Below are positions 25,773-31,926 of a DNA stretch of 48,514 nt, piece by piece. The DNA comes from a virus. The position numbers and the translations under genes were made by a program. Location of the stretch: the IMG/VR virus record IMGVR_UViG_3300006754_000004, positions 1 to 48,514 of that record; one strand, written 5' to 3'. The notes beneath the pieces were generated by a model. That model did not search any database. It was given only the letters and a program-made list of their open reading frames with translations, and was not told the origin of the DNA. How positions within the stretch are numbered: the stretch's first letter is position 1; each line of letters starts with the position of its first letter.

Positions 25773-26108
25773 ATGACAAACGAGAGCAAAAAAATGAATG
25801 ACAGGGAAACAATGGGCGTCGTTCTTGAAAAGGGCGTCGATCGCTTTTGGGGCGGTAGAGTTCTCGACATGCTCACATACATCGCATGCCGAGGAAATGG
25901 ACACTTCCAGCCTACAAAGCAACCGGTTCGTTTCGTCGGCGTATCCGTTCGCAATGGCAAGTCGTGGCCGATGCGCGGATTAAATGGCCCGTCGTCGGTG
26001 GTGGTCGAGGATGAAGAGGGTCGTCGTTGGAAGCTCGAATTATCAAAGGGCGACAGCGGTAATTTCCAAGTTCGCGAAATGCTCGCAACAGGTAGCCGCA
26101 TATCATAG
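25773..26108 (+). CDS. Hypothetical protein, cassette 1 gene 2
   Basis: The product has 111 residues starting MTNESKKMNDRE, after the block GAAAGGCAACGAA. A small hairpin GCGCC-GACA-GGCGC (25744-25757) lies in the short spacer before it. The C-terminal half looks beta-rich (RFVGVSVRNGKSW, SVVVEDEEGRRWKLEL). No family is recognised. The first twin-hairpin element starts 8 nt after its stop. Confidence 0.66.
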   Translation: MTNESKKMNDRETMGVVLEKGVDRFWGGRVLDMLTYIACRGNGHFQPTKQPVRFVGVSVRNGKSWPMRGLNGPSSVVVEDEEGRRWKLELSKGDSGNFQVREMLATGSRIS

Positions 26109-26115
26109 GACCGAG

Positions 26116-26172
26116 GGAAGGCGCGAGCCTTCCCCGCTCTTCGATCGCCATTCATTCGAATGACGATCGAAG
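26116..26172 (+). other. Twin-hairpin intergenic element, copy 1
   Basis: Hairpin A is a perfect 8-bp stem GGGAAGGC / GCCTTCCC closed by a GCGA tetraloop of GNRA type (26116-26135). Hairpin B is CTTCGATCG (26140-26148) paired with CGATCGAAG (26164-26172), with a smaller inner stem. No T tract follows, and the next gene's start block comes about 25 nt later. This argues for an RNA structure inside the operon rather than a terminator. Two relatives lie at 30236 and 31819. Confidence 0.75.
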
Positions 26173-26206
26173 ATCGAGCAACTAAACCAAAACGAAAGGC
26201 AACGAA

Positions 26207-26566
26207 ATGAACGACCCGAAGACAATCGACGTAACGCCAACATGGTCCGGCATACTCCCGGCACTACTTGCCATAGTCGCAAACGGTGAAACCTTCGAAG
26301 CGCGCAAGGAAGCACAAGAGCAACTCGCACAAATGGCAAAACTCGCCGACCTTTACAACGAACGACTCGAAGACGCCGACGAAATGCGCGACGCGCTGTT
26401 GGTCGTCAATACTTCCCCGGCGATTCGCGATTGGCTTGTCGATAATGACTTGCAATGTTTGAAGCAAGTAAACGCCGCGCTCGGTTGTTCCGATTCGCAT
26501 TTGAAAAAGCTCGAAGCGGAAAAGTTAGAACGCATGTCCGAGCAACTGGAGGCAAAAACGAAATGA
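26207..26566 (+). CDS. Hypothetical protein, cassette 1 gene 3
   Basis: The product has 119 residues. The N-terminal half, with TPTWSGILPALLAIVANGET and a following EAQEQLAQMAKLADLYNER, resembles a small helical protein seen in many phages with no assigned role. The C-terminal half is charged helix (SHLKKLEAEKLERMSEQLEA). LADLYNER is shared with the 25530 protein, a likely local duplication. The start block is AACGAAAGGCAACGAA. Its stop overlaps the next ATG. Confidence 0.7.
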   Translation: MNDPKTIDVTPTWSGILPALLAIVANGETFEARKEAQEQLAQMAKLADLYNERLEDADEMRDALLVVNTSPAIRDWLVDNDLQCLKQVNAALGCSDSHLKKLEAEKLERMSEQLEAKTK

Positions 26567-26922
26567 ACTTCGACGAAGCACTAACGACCGCCGCAACAGG
26601 CGGCGGTCGCCTTGTCCCGTCGCACGACGACGCCATTCTCGCCGAAGCAATCTTCGCCGTCGCCGTTACTCTTTCAGAACACGAAGTCGCGTTGTCGACA
26701 GGCGCAATCGGGATCGAGTACGGCGCGCCAGTGGACGCGGTTCGCAATGTCCGGGCGATGATCGACGCGCGACTTCTCCGCGCGTTACCAATGCCCGACG
26801 ATTCGCCCGGCAATCGCGCGACGTTGACGAGCGAGGGTCGCAACTGGTTAGCGACGTTTCAATCGTTGGACGGAGTGAAACGGCTTCAGGGCATCGCGGA
26901 CGAGCGGTCGTCGGCGGAATAA
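26563..26922 (+). CDS. Putative winged-helix protein, cassette 1 gene 4
   Basis: The product has 119 residues from the ATG at 26563 (ATGA overlap; GGAGGCAAAAACGAA upstream). Residues about 45-100 (STGAIGIEYGAPVDAVRNVR, AMIDARLLRALP, then RATLTSEGRNWLATF) look like a winged helix: helix, helix, then two strands with a TLTSEG turn as in MarR-type proteins. It could be a transcription regulator of the cassettes. The evidence is pattern only. Confidence 0.62.
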   Translation: MNFDEALTTAATGGGRLVPSHDDAILAEAIFAVAVTLSEHEVALSTGAIGIEYGAPVDAVRNVRAMIDARLLRALPMPDDSPGNRATLTSEGRNWLATFQSLDGVKRLQGIADERSSAE

Positions 26923-26940
26923 GTGAAAATTCTTTCGTTC

Positions 26941-26983
26941 GAGAGACGTCGTTTACGCGTTGTATTCGGCGTTTCTCTTTTTT
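26941..26983 (+). terminator. Intrinsic terminator ending cassette 1
   Basis: An 11-bp stem (26941-26951 with 26967-26977) includes two G-U pairs and is followed directly by T6 at 26978-26983. It starts 19 nt after the stop of the winged-helix gene and 25 bp before the next promoter. Confidence 0.82.
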
Positions 26984-27007
26984 CTTCTTGAGCGGACTAT
27001 TTTATAG

Positions 27008-27044
27008 TTGACGGGAAGGAATGTTCACCTATATTCATGGTGTG
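27008..27044 (+). promoter_or_regulatory. Cassette promoter 2 with start-site GTG
   Basis: TTGACG (27008-27013), a 16-bp spacer and TATATT (27030-27035). A GTG at 27042, 7 nt after the -10 box, is followed by AGT AAC GCA GTA AAC AAC and stays in frame to the SD-led ATG at 27084, giving 14 extra residues. Confidence 0.8.
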
Positions 27045-27083
27045 AGTAACGCAGTAAACAACACCGCAACGAAAGGCAAAACA

Positions 27084-27302
27084 ATGTACTTCAGCGAAAC
27101 AAACAAAATCGAAACGATCGGCGACTTCAACGTAGTTACTTCTTGGGGCATCGAAGAGGTAAGCGTTCTTCGCAAGGGCGACGTCTACATCGCAACGATG
27201 ATTACCGGGCCGCGTCATTTCACCGTAGTTAATCAGGCCGACGGCGACACCATCGCAAACGCAATGCTCGCCGTCGTGACGAAAGCCGAAGGGACAAACT
27301 AA
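27084..27302 (+). CDS. Small hypothetical protein, cassette 2 gene 1
   Basis: The product has 72 residues from the ATG at 27084 (block AACGAAAGGCAAAACA). The sequence is beta-rich (FNVVTSWGIEEVSVLRKGDV, YIATMITGPRHFTVV). It lacks the usual MSN start of its neighbours. No family is recognised. Confidence 0.66.
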   Translation: MYFSETNKIETIGDFNVVTSWGIEEVSVLRKGDVYIATMITGPRHFTVVNQADGDTIANAMLAVVTKAEGTN

Positions 27303-27304
27303 TC

Positions 27305-27490
27305 ATGCGCGCAACAATTATGAATCACCCGACGACTCTTTTTACAATCGAACAGGCGAACGACTTAGTAATCAAGTTGAACGCGGACGACGAAGAGTGG
27401 ACCTACGTCGCGAAGCACGATCCGACGGGTCGCGGTTTCTCGTTCATCGAAATCACCGACGAAGACGGCTTCGTTCTCGGCAACCTCTAA
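27305..27490 (+). CDS. Small hypothetical protein, cassette 2 gene 2
   Basis: The product has 61 residues. The C-terminal part, EEWTYVAKHDPTGRGFSFIE followed by ITDEDGFVLGNL, has the W-x-Y...D-G...LG pattern of small phage proteins of unknown function. The start is uncertain: the ATG at 27305 has AGGG 12 nt upstream, and an ATG at 27320 is an alternative. Confidence 0.66.
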   Translation: MRATIMNHPTTLFTIEQANDLVIKLNADDEEWTYVAKHDPTGRGFSFIEITDEDGFVLGNL

Positions 27491-27518
27491 ACCTAAACCA
27501 AAAACGAAAGGCAACGAC

Positions 27519-27740
27519 ATGAGCAACAACAGCAACGAACTAAACGCGCTTCTCGAAATCCACGAAATCGCAACCGACATCGCGGAGCAACGCGGGATCG
27601 CGAGCGGCAATCGCGAAGCACTCGCGCGAGCGGCGAAGTCTTACACGGGTTGGCATTCACACTGTGGCGCACTCGGATTCGTCCGGGCAGTTAACGCGCT
27701 CGTCGAATCGACGCGCGAGTTTGAAAGGGCAAGCAAATGA
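27519..27740 (+). CDS. Small hypothetical protein, cassette 2 gene 3
   Basis: The product has 73 residues beginning MSNNSNELNALLEIHE, after the exact block AACGAAAGGCAACGAC. It is mostly helical (EIATDIAEQRGIASGN, GFVRAVNALVESTREFERA). No family is recognised. It overlaps the next gene as ATGA. Confidence 0.68.
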   Translation: MSNNSNELNALLEIHEIATDIAEQRGIASGNREALARAAKSYTGWHSHCGALGFVRAVNALVESTREFERASK

Positions 27741-27973
27741 GCAACAACAGCAACAACAGAAAACCGCGTCGAACTATGGAGCAAATCGCGCGCGATGAAA
27801 TCGCGACAGTGACAACCAAGGCGGGCGAACTCCGCGACGACCTTCTCGATCATCGAGAGACATGCGAACGTTCACGGGCTGGTAAGACTTGCGAGACATG
27901 CGAGGCGATTACATCGTACTTTGTCTCAACGACTGCCGGGTTCGATTACTTGAGCGAAGGCGGCAAATTATGA
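27737..27973 (+). CDS. Small cysteine-containing hypothetical protein, cassette 2 gene 4
   Basis: The product has 78 residues beginning MSNNSNNRKPRRTMEQ, so its first five residues equal those of the previous protein. It carries HRETCERSRAGKTCETCEA, three cysteines and a histidine that could bind zinc. No family is recognised. The start block is degenerate (GAAAGGGCAAGCAA). Confidence 0.65.
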   Translation: MSNNSNNRKPRRTMEQIARDEIATVTTKAGELRDDLLDHRETCERSRAGKTCETCEAITSYFVSTTAGFDYLSEGGKL

Positions 27974-28140
27974 TCTTCGCGGTCACAATCGGCGGGGCCG
28001 TCTTTCAACGGTTCGAAGCGTACGAAGAGGCGGTCGCGTGTTACATCGCCGTAAGGCGCGACTACGGGTCAAGAGCCGACGTTGAACTCGTCGCGCTCGA
28101 TTACGCCGACGCGAAAGGGGTTCGCATGAACGGCCAATAA
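27970..28140 (+). CDS. Small hypothetical protein, cassette 2 gene 5
   Basis: The product has 56 residues from the ATG at 27970, which overlaps the previous TGA. It starts MIFAVTIGGAVFQRFEAYEE and contains a helix AVACYIAVRRDYG and then VELVALDYADAK, a beta-alpha-beta look. The frame is open further upstream but only within the preceding gene. No family is recognised. Confidence 0.62.
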   Translation: MIFAVTIGGAVFQRFEAYEEAVACYIAVRRDYGSRADVELVALDYADAKGVRMNGQ

Positions 28141-28159
28141 TTACTTTCGTTGAATTCGT

Positions 28160-28197
28160 GCGCGGATCGGCGATTTGAGCCGGTTCGCGCTTTATTT
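28160..28197 (+). terminator. Intrinsic terminator ending cassette 2
   Basis: GCGCGGATCGGC (28160-28171) pairs with GCCGGTTCGCGC (28179-28190) with two G-U pairs, followed by TTTATTT. The 21 bases at 28144-28164 are identical to 29656-29676 at the next terminator, so the two control regions are copies of each other. Confidence 0.82.
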
Positions 28198-28219
28198 CGG
28201 GTTTGACAGGAAATTACTC

Positions 28220-28255
28220 TTGTCGGCAGGAAGAATGGACCTATACTCTGTCATG
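28220..28255 (+). promoter_or_regulatory. Cassette promoter 3 with start-site ATG
   Basis: TTGTCG (28220-28225), a 16-bp spacer and TATACT (28242-28247). An ATG at 28253 starts 6 nt after the -10 box and reads in frame through MSNAVNNTTNETKGND to the SD-led ATG at 28301. Just upstream, AGGAAATTACT is a one-mismatch form of the palindrome found at the next two promoters. Confidence 0.8.
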
Positions 28256-28300
28256 AGTAACGCAGTAAACAACACGACAAACGAAACGAAAGGCAACGAC

Positions 28301-28474
28301 ATGAGCAACGATTACGATACACCGAAAAACATCAACGAGTATCTTTTCGCCGAGTGCGTTTCCGACGCGTTGGGCGAGGAATTTTCGATCGAACTTCACT
28401 ACGGTTACATCACCGTTACAGGACCAACCAACCCGACGACCATCATCGAAGACGTTAAGTCTTCGATCGTCTAA
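28301..28474 (+). CDS. Small hypothetical protein, cassette 3 gene 1
   Basis: The product has 57 residues beginning MSNDYDTPKNINEYLF. The remainder (AECVSDALGEEFSIELHYGY, ITVTGPTNPTTIIEDV) looks like helix then strands. No family is recognised. The standard block AACGAAAGGCAACGAC precedes the ATG. Confidence 0.65.
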   Translation: MSNDYDTPKNINEYLFAECVSDALGEEFSIELHYGYITVTGPTNPTTIIEDVKSSIV

Positions 28475-28492
28475 TAAACGAAAGGCAAAGAC

Positions 28493-28975
28493 ATGAGCAA
28501 CAGCAATAACACACCATCGAACGACGTAACCGCCAAGGCGAAAATCATCCGGGCAACAATCAAGAAGCAACTCGGCCACAACGCGAAAGCCGTTAGCGTT
28601 CGAAGCCATCGTTACTCGATGGGATCTTCGATCTATGTAACAGTGAACACCGCCGCCGCCGCAAGAGACGTCGACGCCATTCGGGACATCGCTCAAATCG
28701 GCACGGTCGGTTACAACAGCTTCGTTCAAGTTTCGGTTAGCGATTCGGCGCAAGCCGAACTCGCTACGCCGGAGCTTATCGAAGCCGTCGCAAACGCTCG
28801 CGCAAAGCTCGACCCGACAAAAAAAGAACTCGTTCCCGTCGAAGGGACCGATGTTGCAATCAGTTTCTACTATGGGTTCGACGTAAACGTTTACGTCGAA
28901 GGCGTCGGCTTCGCCGTTCTAATCAGCGGCTACAAAAACGACGCTTACATCGCTTACAAAATCGCTACACTCTAA
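28493..28975 (+). CDS. LPD29-like domain protein, cassette 3 gene 2
   Basis: The product has 160 residues. Residues about 15-75 (AKIIRATIKKQLGHNAKAVS, VRSHRYSMGSSIYVTV, then AIRDIAQIGTVG) fit the LPD29-type polyvalent-protein-associated pattern: a helix, then SVRS..YSMGSSI.V strands. This domain occurs in large phage and conjugative-element proteins of unknown mechanism; here it is nearly free-standing. The C-terminal half repeats strand-rich VAISFYYGFDVNVYVEGVGF. Confidence 0.7.
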   Translation: MSNSNNTPSNDVTAKAKIIRATIKKQLGHNAKAVSVRSHRYSMGSSIYVTVNTAAAARDVDAIRDIAQIGTVGYNSFVQVSVSDSAQAELATPELIEAVANARAKLDPTKKELVPVEGTDVAISFYYGFDVNVYVEGVGFAVLISGYKNDAYIAYKIATL

Positions 28976-29003
28976 ACCAAAACCAAAAACGAAAGGCAAC
29001 ATC

Positions 29004-29645
29004 ATGAGCATTTACATTTACACACTACAGGCGCGCGGACGACAAATAACCTTCCCCGATGGAAGCGAACAGACGGTTTACCCGATGCAATTTCGATCGG
29101 GAAATTGCTTCAGCGAATGGAATTTCAATTCCTACAACTCGGAAACTATCGCAGAACATTACGGCGAGTTGGCTATGAATCGTTGGCACGAACGCGAAGC
29201 GACCAACAAAGGCGCGAAGTACATTCGCCACGGCGACGAAGTCTACGACGTTAGCGATTGCTCGGTCCTCGAATATTCGAGTTGGATCGATACCGACGCG
29301 CTTCCCGGCGAATTTATCGGTACGTTGAAAGGGCGAGTTCTTGAACCGGCGTCGCGTTGGGAATTATACGAAATTCACGCGAACCCTTGCGAGGCGAGGA
29401 AGCGGGATACTGTCGTTTTTACATGCGAAACGCGACTTACCCGCGAGTGGGATGGCACGGCGTCGGTTTACGAATGCCGCATGCGGGCGCTTGACGTTCA
29501 GCCCGGCGTAGTTGTTACGCACTCGCTCTACGTCGGCGACACCGACTCAGGAATCGACTCGGAACGGATCGCGGCGCATTGGGACGGCTTCAAGCGTACG
29601 CAAACCGCCTACGCCGAACGCGCGCATACGACGACGCCAGTTTAA
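29004..29645 (+). CDS. Hypothetical protein, cassette 3 gene 3
   Basis: The product has 213 residues starting MSIYIYTLQARGRQITFPDG. It is rich in W, Y and H, with segments such as WNFNSYNSETIAEHYGELAM and ASRWELYEIHANPCEARKRD. I recognise no family. The start block is AACGAAAGGCAACATC. It ends 26 nt before the terminator stem of this cassette. Confidence 0.7.
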   Translation: MSIYIYTLQARGRQITFPDGSEQTVYPMQFRSGNCFSEWNFNSYNSETIAEHYGELAMNRWHEREATNKGAKYIRHGDEVYDVSDCSVLEYSSWIDTDALPGEFIGTLKGRVLEPASRWELYEIHANPCEARKRDTVVFTCETRLTREWDGTASVYECRMRALDVQPGVVVTHSLYVGDTDSGIDSERIAAHWDGFKRTQTAYAERAHTTTPV

Positions 29646-29671
29646 GCCGAGATTTCTTTCGTTGAATTCGT

Positions 29672-29711
29672 GCGCGAGTCGCTGTTCTAAGGCGGTTCGC
29701 GCTTTTTCTTT
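29672..29711 (+). terminator. Intrinsic terminator ending cassette 3
   Basis: GCGCGAGTCGC (29672-29682) pairs with GCGGTTCGCGC (29692-29702), again with two G-U pairs, followed by TTTTTCTTT. It is a diverged copy of the terminator at 28160. Confidence 0.82.
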
Positions 29712-29731
29712 GCCTGAACAGGAAATTCCTC

Positions 29732-29768
29732 TTGCCAACAGGAAGAATAGACCTATACTCGGGTCATG
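29732..29768 (+). promoter_or_regulatory. Cassette promoter 4 with start-site ATG and upstream palindrome
   Basis: TTGCCA (29732-29737), a 16-bp spacer and TATACT (29754-29759). An ATG at 29766, 7 nt after the -10 box, reads MSNAVNNTTTKGND in frame to the SD-led ATG at 29808. The palindrome AGGAAATTCCT at 29720-29730 abuts the -35 box. Confidence 0.8.
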
Positions 29769-29807
29769 AGTAACGCAGTAAACAACACGACAACGAAAGG
29801 CAACGAC

Positions 29808-30224
29808 ATGAGCAACGCAACAACAAATACGAATCCTTCAAACCAAAACTTCGAAACGGTACGCCTGAACGGCGACGCGGCTTTCTTCGTGAACGCCGCA
29901 ACCGGGCATAACAATTGGCGTCAAATCAATACTACTTCTGAGTCCGTTCTTAATTGGGACGGCGTCAATTCCGGCGACTCAATGTTCGCAATCGAAAGCA
30001 ACGTTTACGAAGGCATTATGGCTTACGTTTCGTTCGAATCCGTTACCGGTCGCATGGCGACAAGAATTCCGAACGAAGACGGCGCGTATGGTTTCCGCGT
30101 TAAGTTGGCGATCGAAGTCGACAACAAACGCCTTTCCCTCTTCGGTTGGATCGCCGTTGCCGGTGGACCTGCAATCACGCGCGCCGAAGTCGACGCAATC
30201 GTCGCCGCCGCGACGATCAAGTAA
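29808..30224 (+). CDS. Hypothetical protein, cassette 4 gene 1
   Basis: The product has 138 residues from the ATG at 29808 (MSNATTNTNPSNQNFETVRL). It is beta-rich with W and F residues (GHNNWRQINTTSESVLNWDG, SLFGWIAVAGG) and ends in a helix EVDAIVAAATIK. No family is recognised. A second twin-hairpin element begins 12 nt after its stop. Confidence 0.7.
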   Translation: MSNATTNTNPSNQNFETVRLNGDAAFFVNAATGHNNWRQINTTSESVLNWDGVNSGDSMFAIESNVYEGIMAYVSFESVTGRMATRIPNEDGAYGFRVKLAIEVDNKRLSLFGWIAVAGGPAITRAEVDAIVAAATIK

Positions 30225-30235
30225 CGGACGGGACC

Positions 30236-30285
30236 GGGGCGAAAGCCCCGCGTTCCTTCATCGCCGCGACAAGCGACGATGAAGG
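30236..30285 (+). other. Twin-hairpin intergenic element, copy 2
   Basis: Hairpin A is GGGGC-GAAA-GCCCC (30236-30249), a GNRA tetraloop. Hairpin B is CCTTCATCG (30255-30263) paired with CGATGAAGG (30277-30285). The stem of B differs from copies 1 and 3, yet both arms changed together, which is covariation. The conserved tail GATCGAAGACCGAGAACGAA follows, partly shared with copy 3. Confidence 0.76.
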
Positions 30286-30334
30286 ATCGAAGACCGAGAA
30301 CGAAAGAAACTAAAACCAAAAGAAAGGCAACAAC

Positions 30335-31315
30335 ATGAGCAACGCAACAGAAACAAAAATGAGCGAAAAGGCAGTTATCAAAAAGATGACCCTGAAGTTC
30401 GCCGAAGACAACGAAGCGGAAAACGCGACCAACCCGGTCCGCGTTATTACGACGCGCAACGGAACGACCGTCGAGTCGCGCTACAGCGATCGGTCGGTAC
30501 AGGCGGCACTTCGTTTTTACGTCAACGCCGAAACTGTTACCTCGAATTTCGCGCGGTCGCTTGCTGACCATTCGTCGCGCGTAGGCGGCGGCGGCTTTTC
30601 GCGGTACAAGGCTTGCGGTTTGTCTCCGGAGCAAACTTGTTGGGCGCATGTCATCGTCGTTCAAACCGAGGCGCGCTTGCTCGAAGAGGTCCGCAAGATT
30701 AAGGCGGCAGTCGCCGAAGTCGTAAGCGAGTTCAAGGCGAACCGAAAGCCGATCGTCGAGCGCCTTCAGGCGGCGCGCGAGTCGGGCGTTAATTATCCGA
30801 AGATTCGTCTGTCGACTGACGACGGCGATAAGGTCGTCTTGAGTCTCGCCGGGTCGGCTTCGCGTAATCCCGGTTCAGTGTCAGTGACGGACGGCGGGCC
30901 ATTCGAGCAAAACGTTTATTACGGTCGCGTCAACGTCGACGGAACATTCGTCGCCGCGCGCGCCTTCAACGACAAAGTCGCCGCTGTTCTCGATGCACTG
31001 GCGGACGACACGGCAACAGCCGCCGCGATTCACGGCAAGCGTACCGGGTCTTGCTCGTTCTGCGGAAGGCATCTTGAGACGACCGAATCAGTGACCGCCG
31101 GATACGGTCCGGTTTGCGCGGAACGCTACGGCTTGCCTTGGGGCAAGGCGGCGGCAGTCGAAGCCGAAGAGACTGTCGAGCAATGCCACGGCGTAGGGCG
31201 CGACTGCTCGAACCCGGCGACGGATACGATTGGCGGCGCGCCGCGTTGCGCCGATTGCTACGAAGAGATTCGTTCGGAAATGGCGGGTTATGAGGATGAT
31301 TTGCGCGCGATGTAA
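30335..31315 (+). CDS. DUF6011-like zinc-ribbon protein, cassette 4 gene 2
   Basis: The product has 326 residues. Residues about 235-270 contain GSCSFCGRHLETTESVTAGY followed by GPVCAERYGL, the pattern of the DUF6011 zinc ribbon found in phage and actinobacterial proteins. A second set of cysteines follows (CHGVGRDCSN, then PRCADCYEE), perhaps another ribbon. The N-terminal 230 residues are unrecognised, with a helical segment VRKIKAAVAEVVSEFKANRK. Nucleic acid binding is plausible but not proven. Confidence 0.75.
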   Translation: MSNATETKMSEKAVIKKMTLKFAEDNEAENATNPVRVITTRNGTTVESRYSDRSVQAALRFYVNAETVTSNFARSLADHSSRVGGGGFSRYKACGLSPEQTCWAHVIVVQTEARLLEEVRKIKAAVAEVVSEFKANRKPIVERLQAARESGVNYPKIRLSTDDGDKVVLSLAGSASRNPGSVSVTDGGPFEQNVYYGRVNVDGTFVAARAFNDKVAAVLDALADDTATAAAIHGKRTGSCSFCGRHLETTESVTAGYGPVCAERYGLPWGKAAAVEAEETVEQCHGVGRDCSNPATDTIGGAPRCADCYEEIRSEMAGYEDDLRAM

Positions 31316-31326
31316 CGCGCCGAACC

Positions 31327-31363
31327 GCGCGCCGCGACCAATCCGTCGCGGCGCGCTTTTTTT
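31327..31363 (+). terminator. Strong intrinsic terminator ending cassette 4
   Basis: A perfect 12-bp stem GCGCGCCGCGAC (31327-31338) / GTCGCGGCGCGC (31345-31356) closes a 6-nt loop and is followed by T7. It is the strongest terminator in the array. Confidence 0.92.
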
Positions 31364-31439
31364 CTAACGCTGAATTCGACGCCTATCGGGCGGTTTGGCG
31401 CGCTTTGCGATTTATCTTTGCCTGAACAGGAAATTCCTC

Positions 31440-31476
31440 TTGTCGACGGGAAGAATACCCCTATACTCAGTTCATG
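31440..31476 (+). promoter_or_regulatory. Cassette promoter 5 with start-site ATG and upstream palindrome
   Basis: TTGTCG (31440-31445), a 16-bp spacer and TATACT (31462-31467). An ATG at 31474, 7 nt after the -10 box, is in frame with the SD-led ATG at 31528 through an 18-residue leader, the longest of the set. The palindrome AGGAAATTCCT overlaps the upstream edge of the -35 box. Confidence 0.8.
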
Positions 31477-31527
31477 AGTAAGACAGTAAACAACACGGCA
31501 ACAACAACAGCCACGAAAGGCAACACC

Positions 31528-31812
31528 ATGAGCAACGCAATAACAACCGTCGAGAAGATCGAAGTCGGAACAAAGATCGTAATCAGCAACGTAACGTATA
31601 CCGTCCACTTCGTGAACACCCCCGCTTACTACCGCTCAGTAGGTAACGACATTAAGGCCGACACAATGGAAGAGAACGATTGCACCGCCGACATTCTTTG
31701 CCATCGTGGCAACGCACACCGGGGCCGGGTTCATATGCTCCGCAGTTTCGATCATGGCGACTACGGCCAAGCCGTCTACCACATAATGACAATCGACGGA
31801 ACTTCTTGGTAA
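31528..31812 (+). CDS. Hypothetical protein, cassette 5 gene 1
   Basis: The product has 94 residues from the ATG at 31528 (MSNAITTVEKIEVGTK). Strand-like segments (IVISNVTYTVHFVNTPAYY, RVHMLRSFDHGDYGQAVYHI) and several H and C residues are seen (CTADILCHRGNAH). No family is recognised. The third twin-hairpin element begins 7 nt after the stop. Confidence 0.67.
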   Translation: MSNAITTVEKIEVGTKIVISNVTYTVHFVNTPAYYRSVGNDIKADTMEENDCTADILCHRGNAHRGRVHMLRSFDHGDYGQAVYHIMTIDGTSW

Positions 31813-31818
31813 GCGAAG

Positions 31819-31882
31819 GAGGGGGGGGGCGAAGCCCCCCCCCTCGCTCTTCGATCGCCGTTCACTTGAACGACGATCGAAG
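31819..31882 (+). other. Twin-hairpin intergenic element, copy 3, with G9/C9 stem
   Basis: Hairpin A has arms GAGGGGGGGGGC (31819-31830) and GCCCCCCCCCTC (31834-31845) over a GAA loop. Hairpin B is CTTCGATCG (31849-31857) with CGATCGAAG (31874-31882) plus an inner perfect stem CGTTCA / TGAACG. The tail is shared with copy 2. The homopolymer arms are prone to replication slippage, so their length may vary in the population. Confidence 0.75.
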
Positions 31883-31926
31883 ACCGAGAACGAAAGAAAC
31901 TAAAACCAAAAACGAAAGGTAACACC

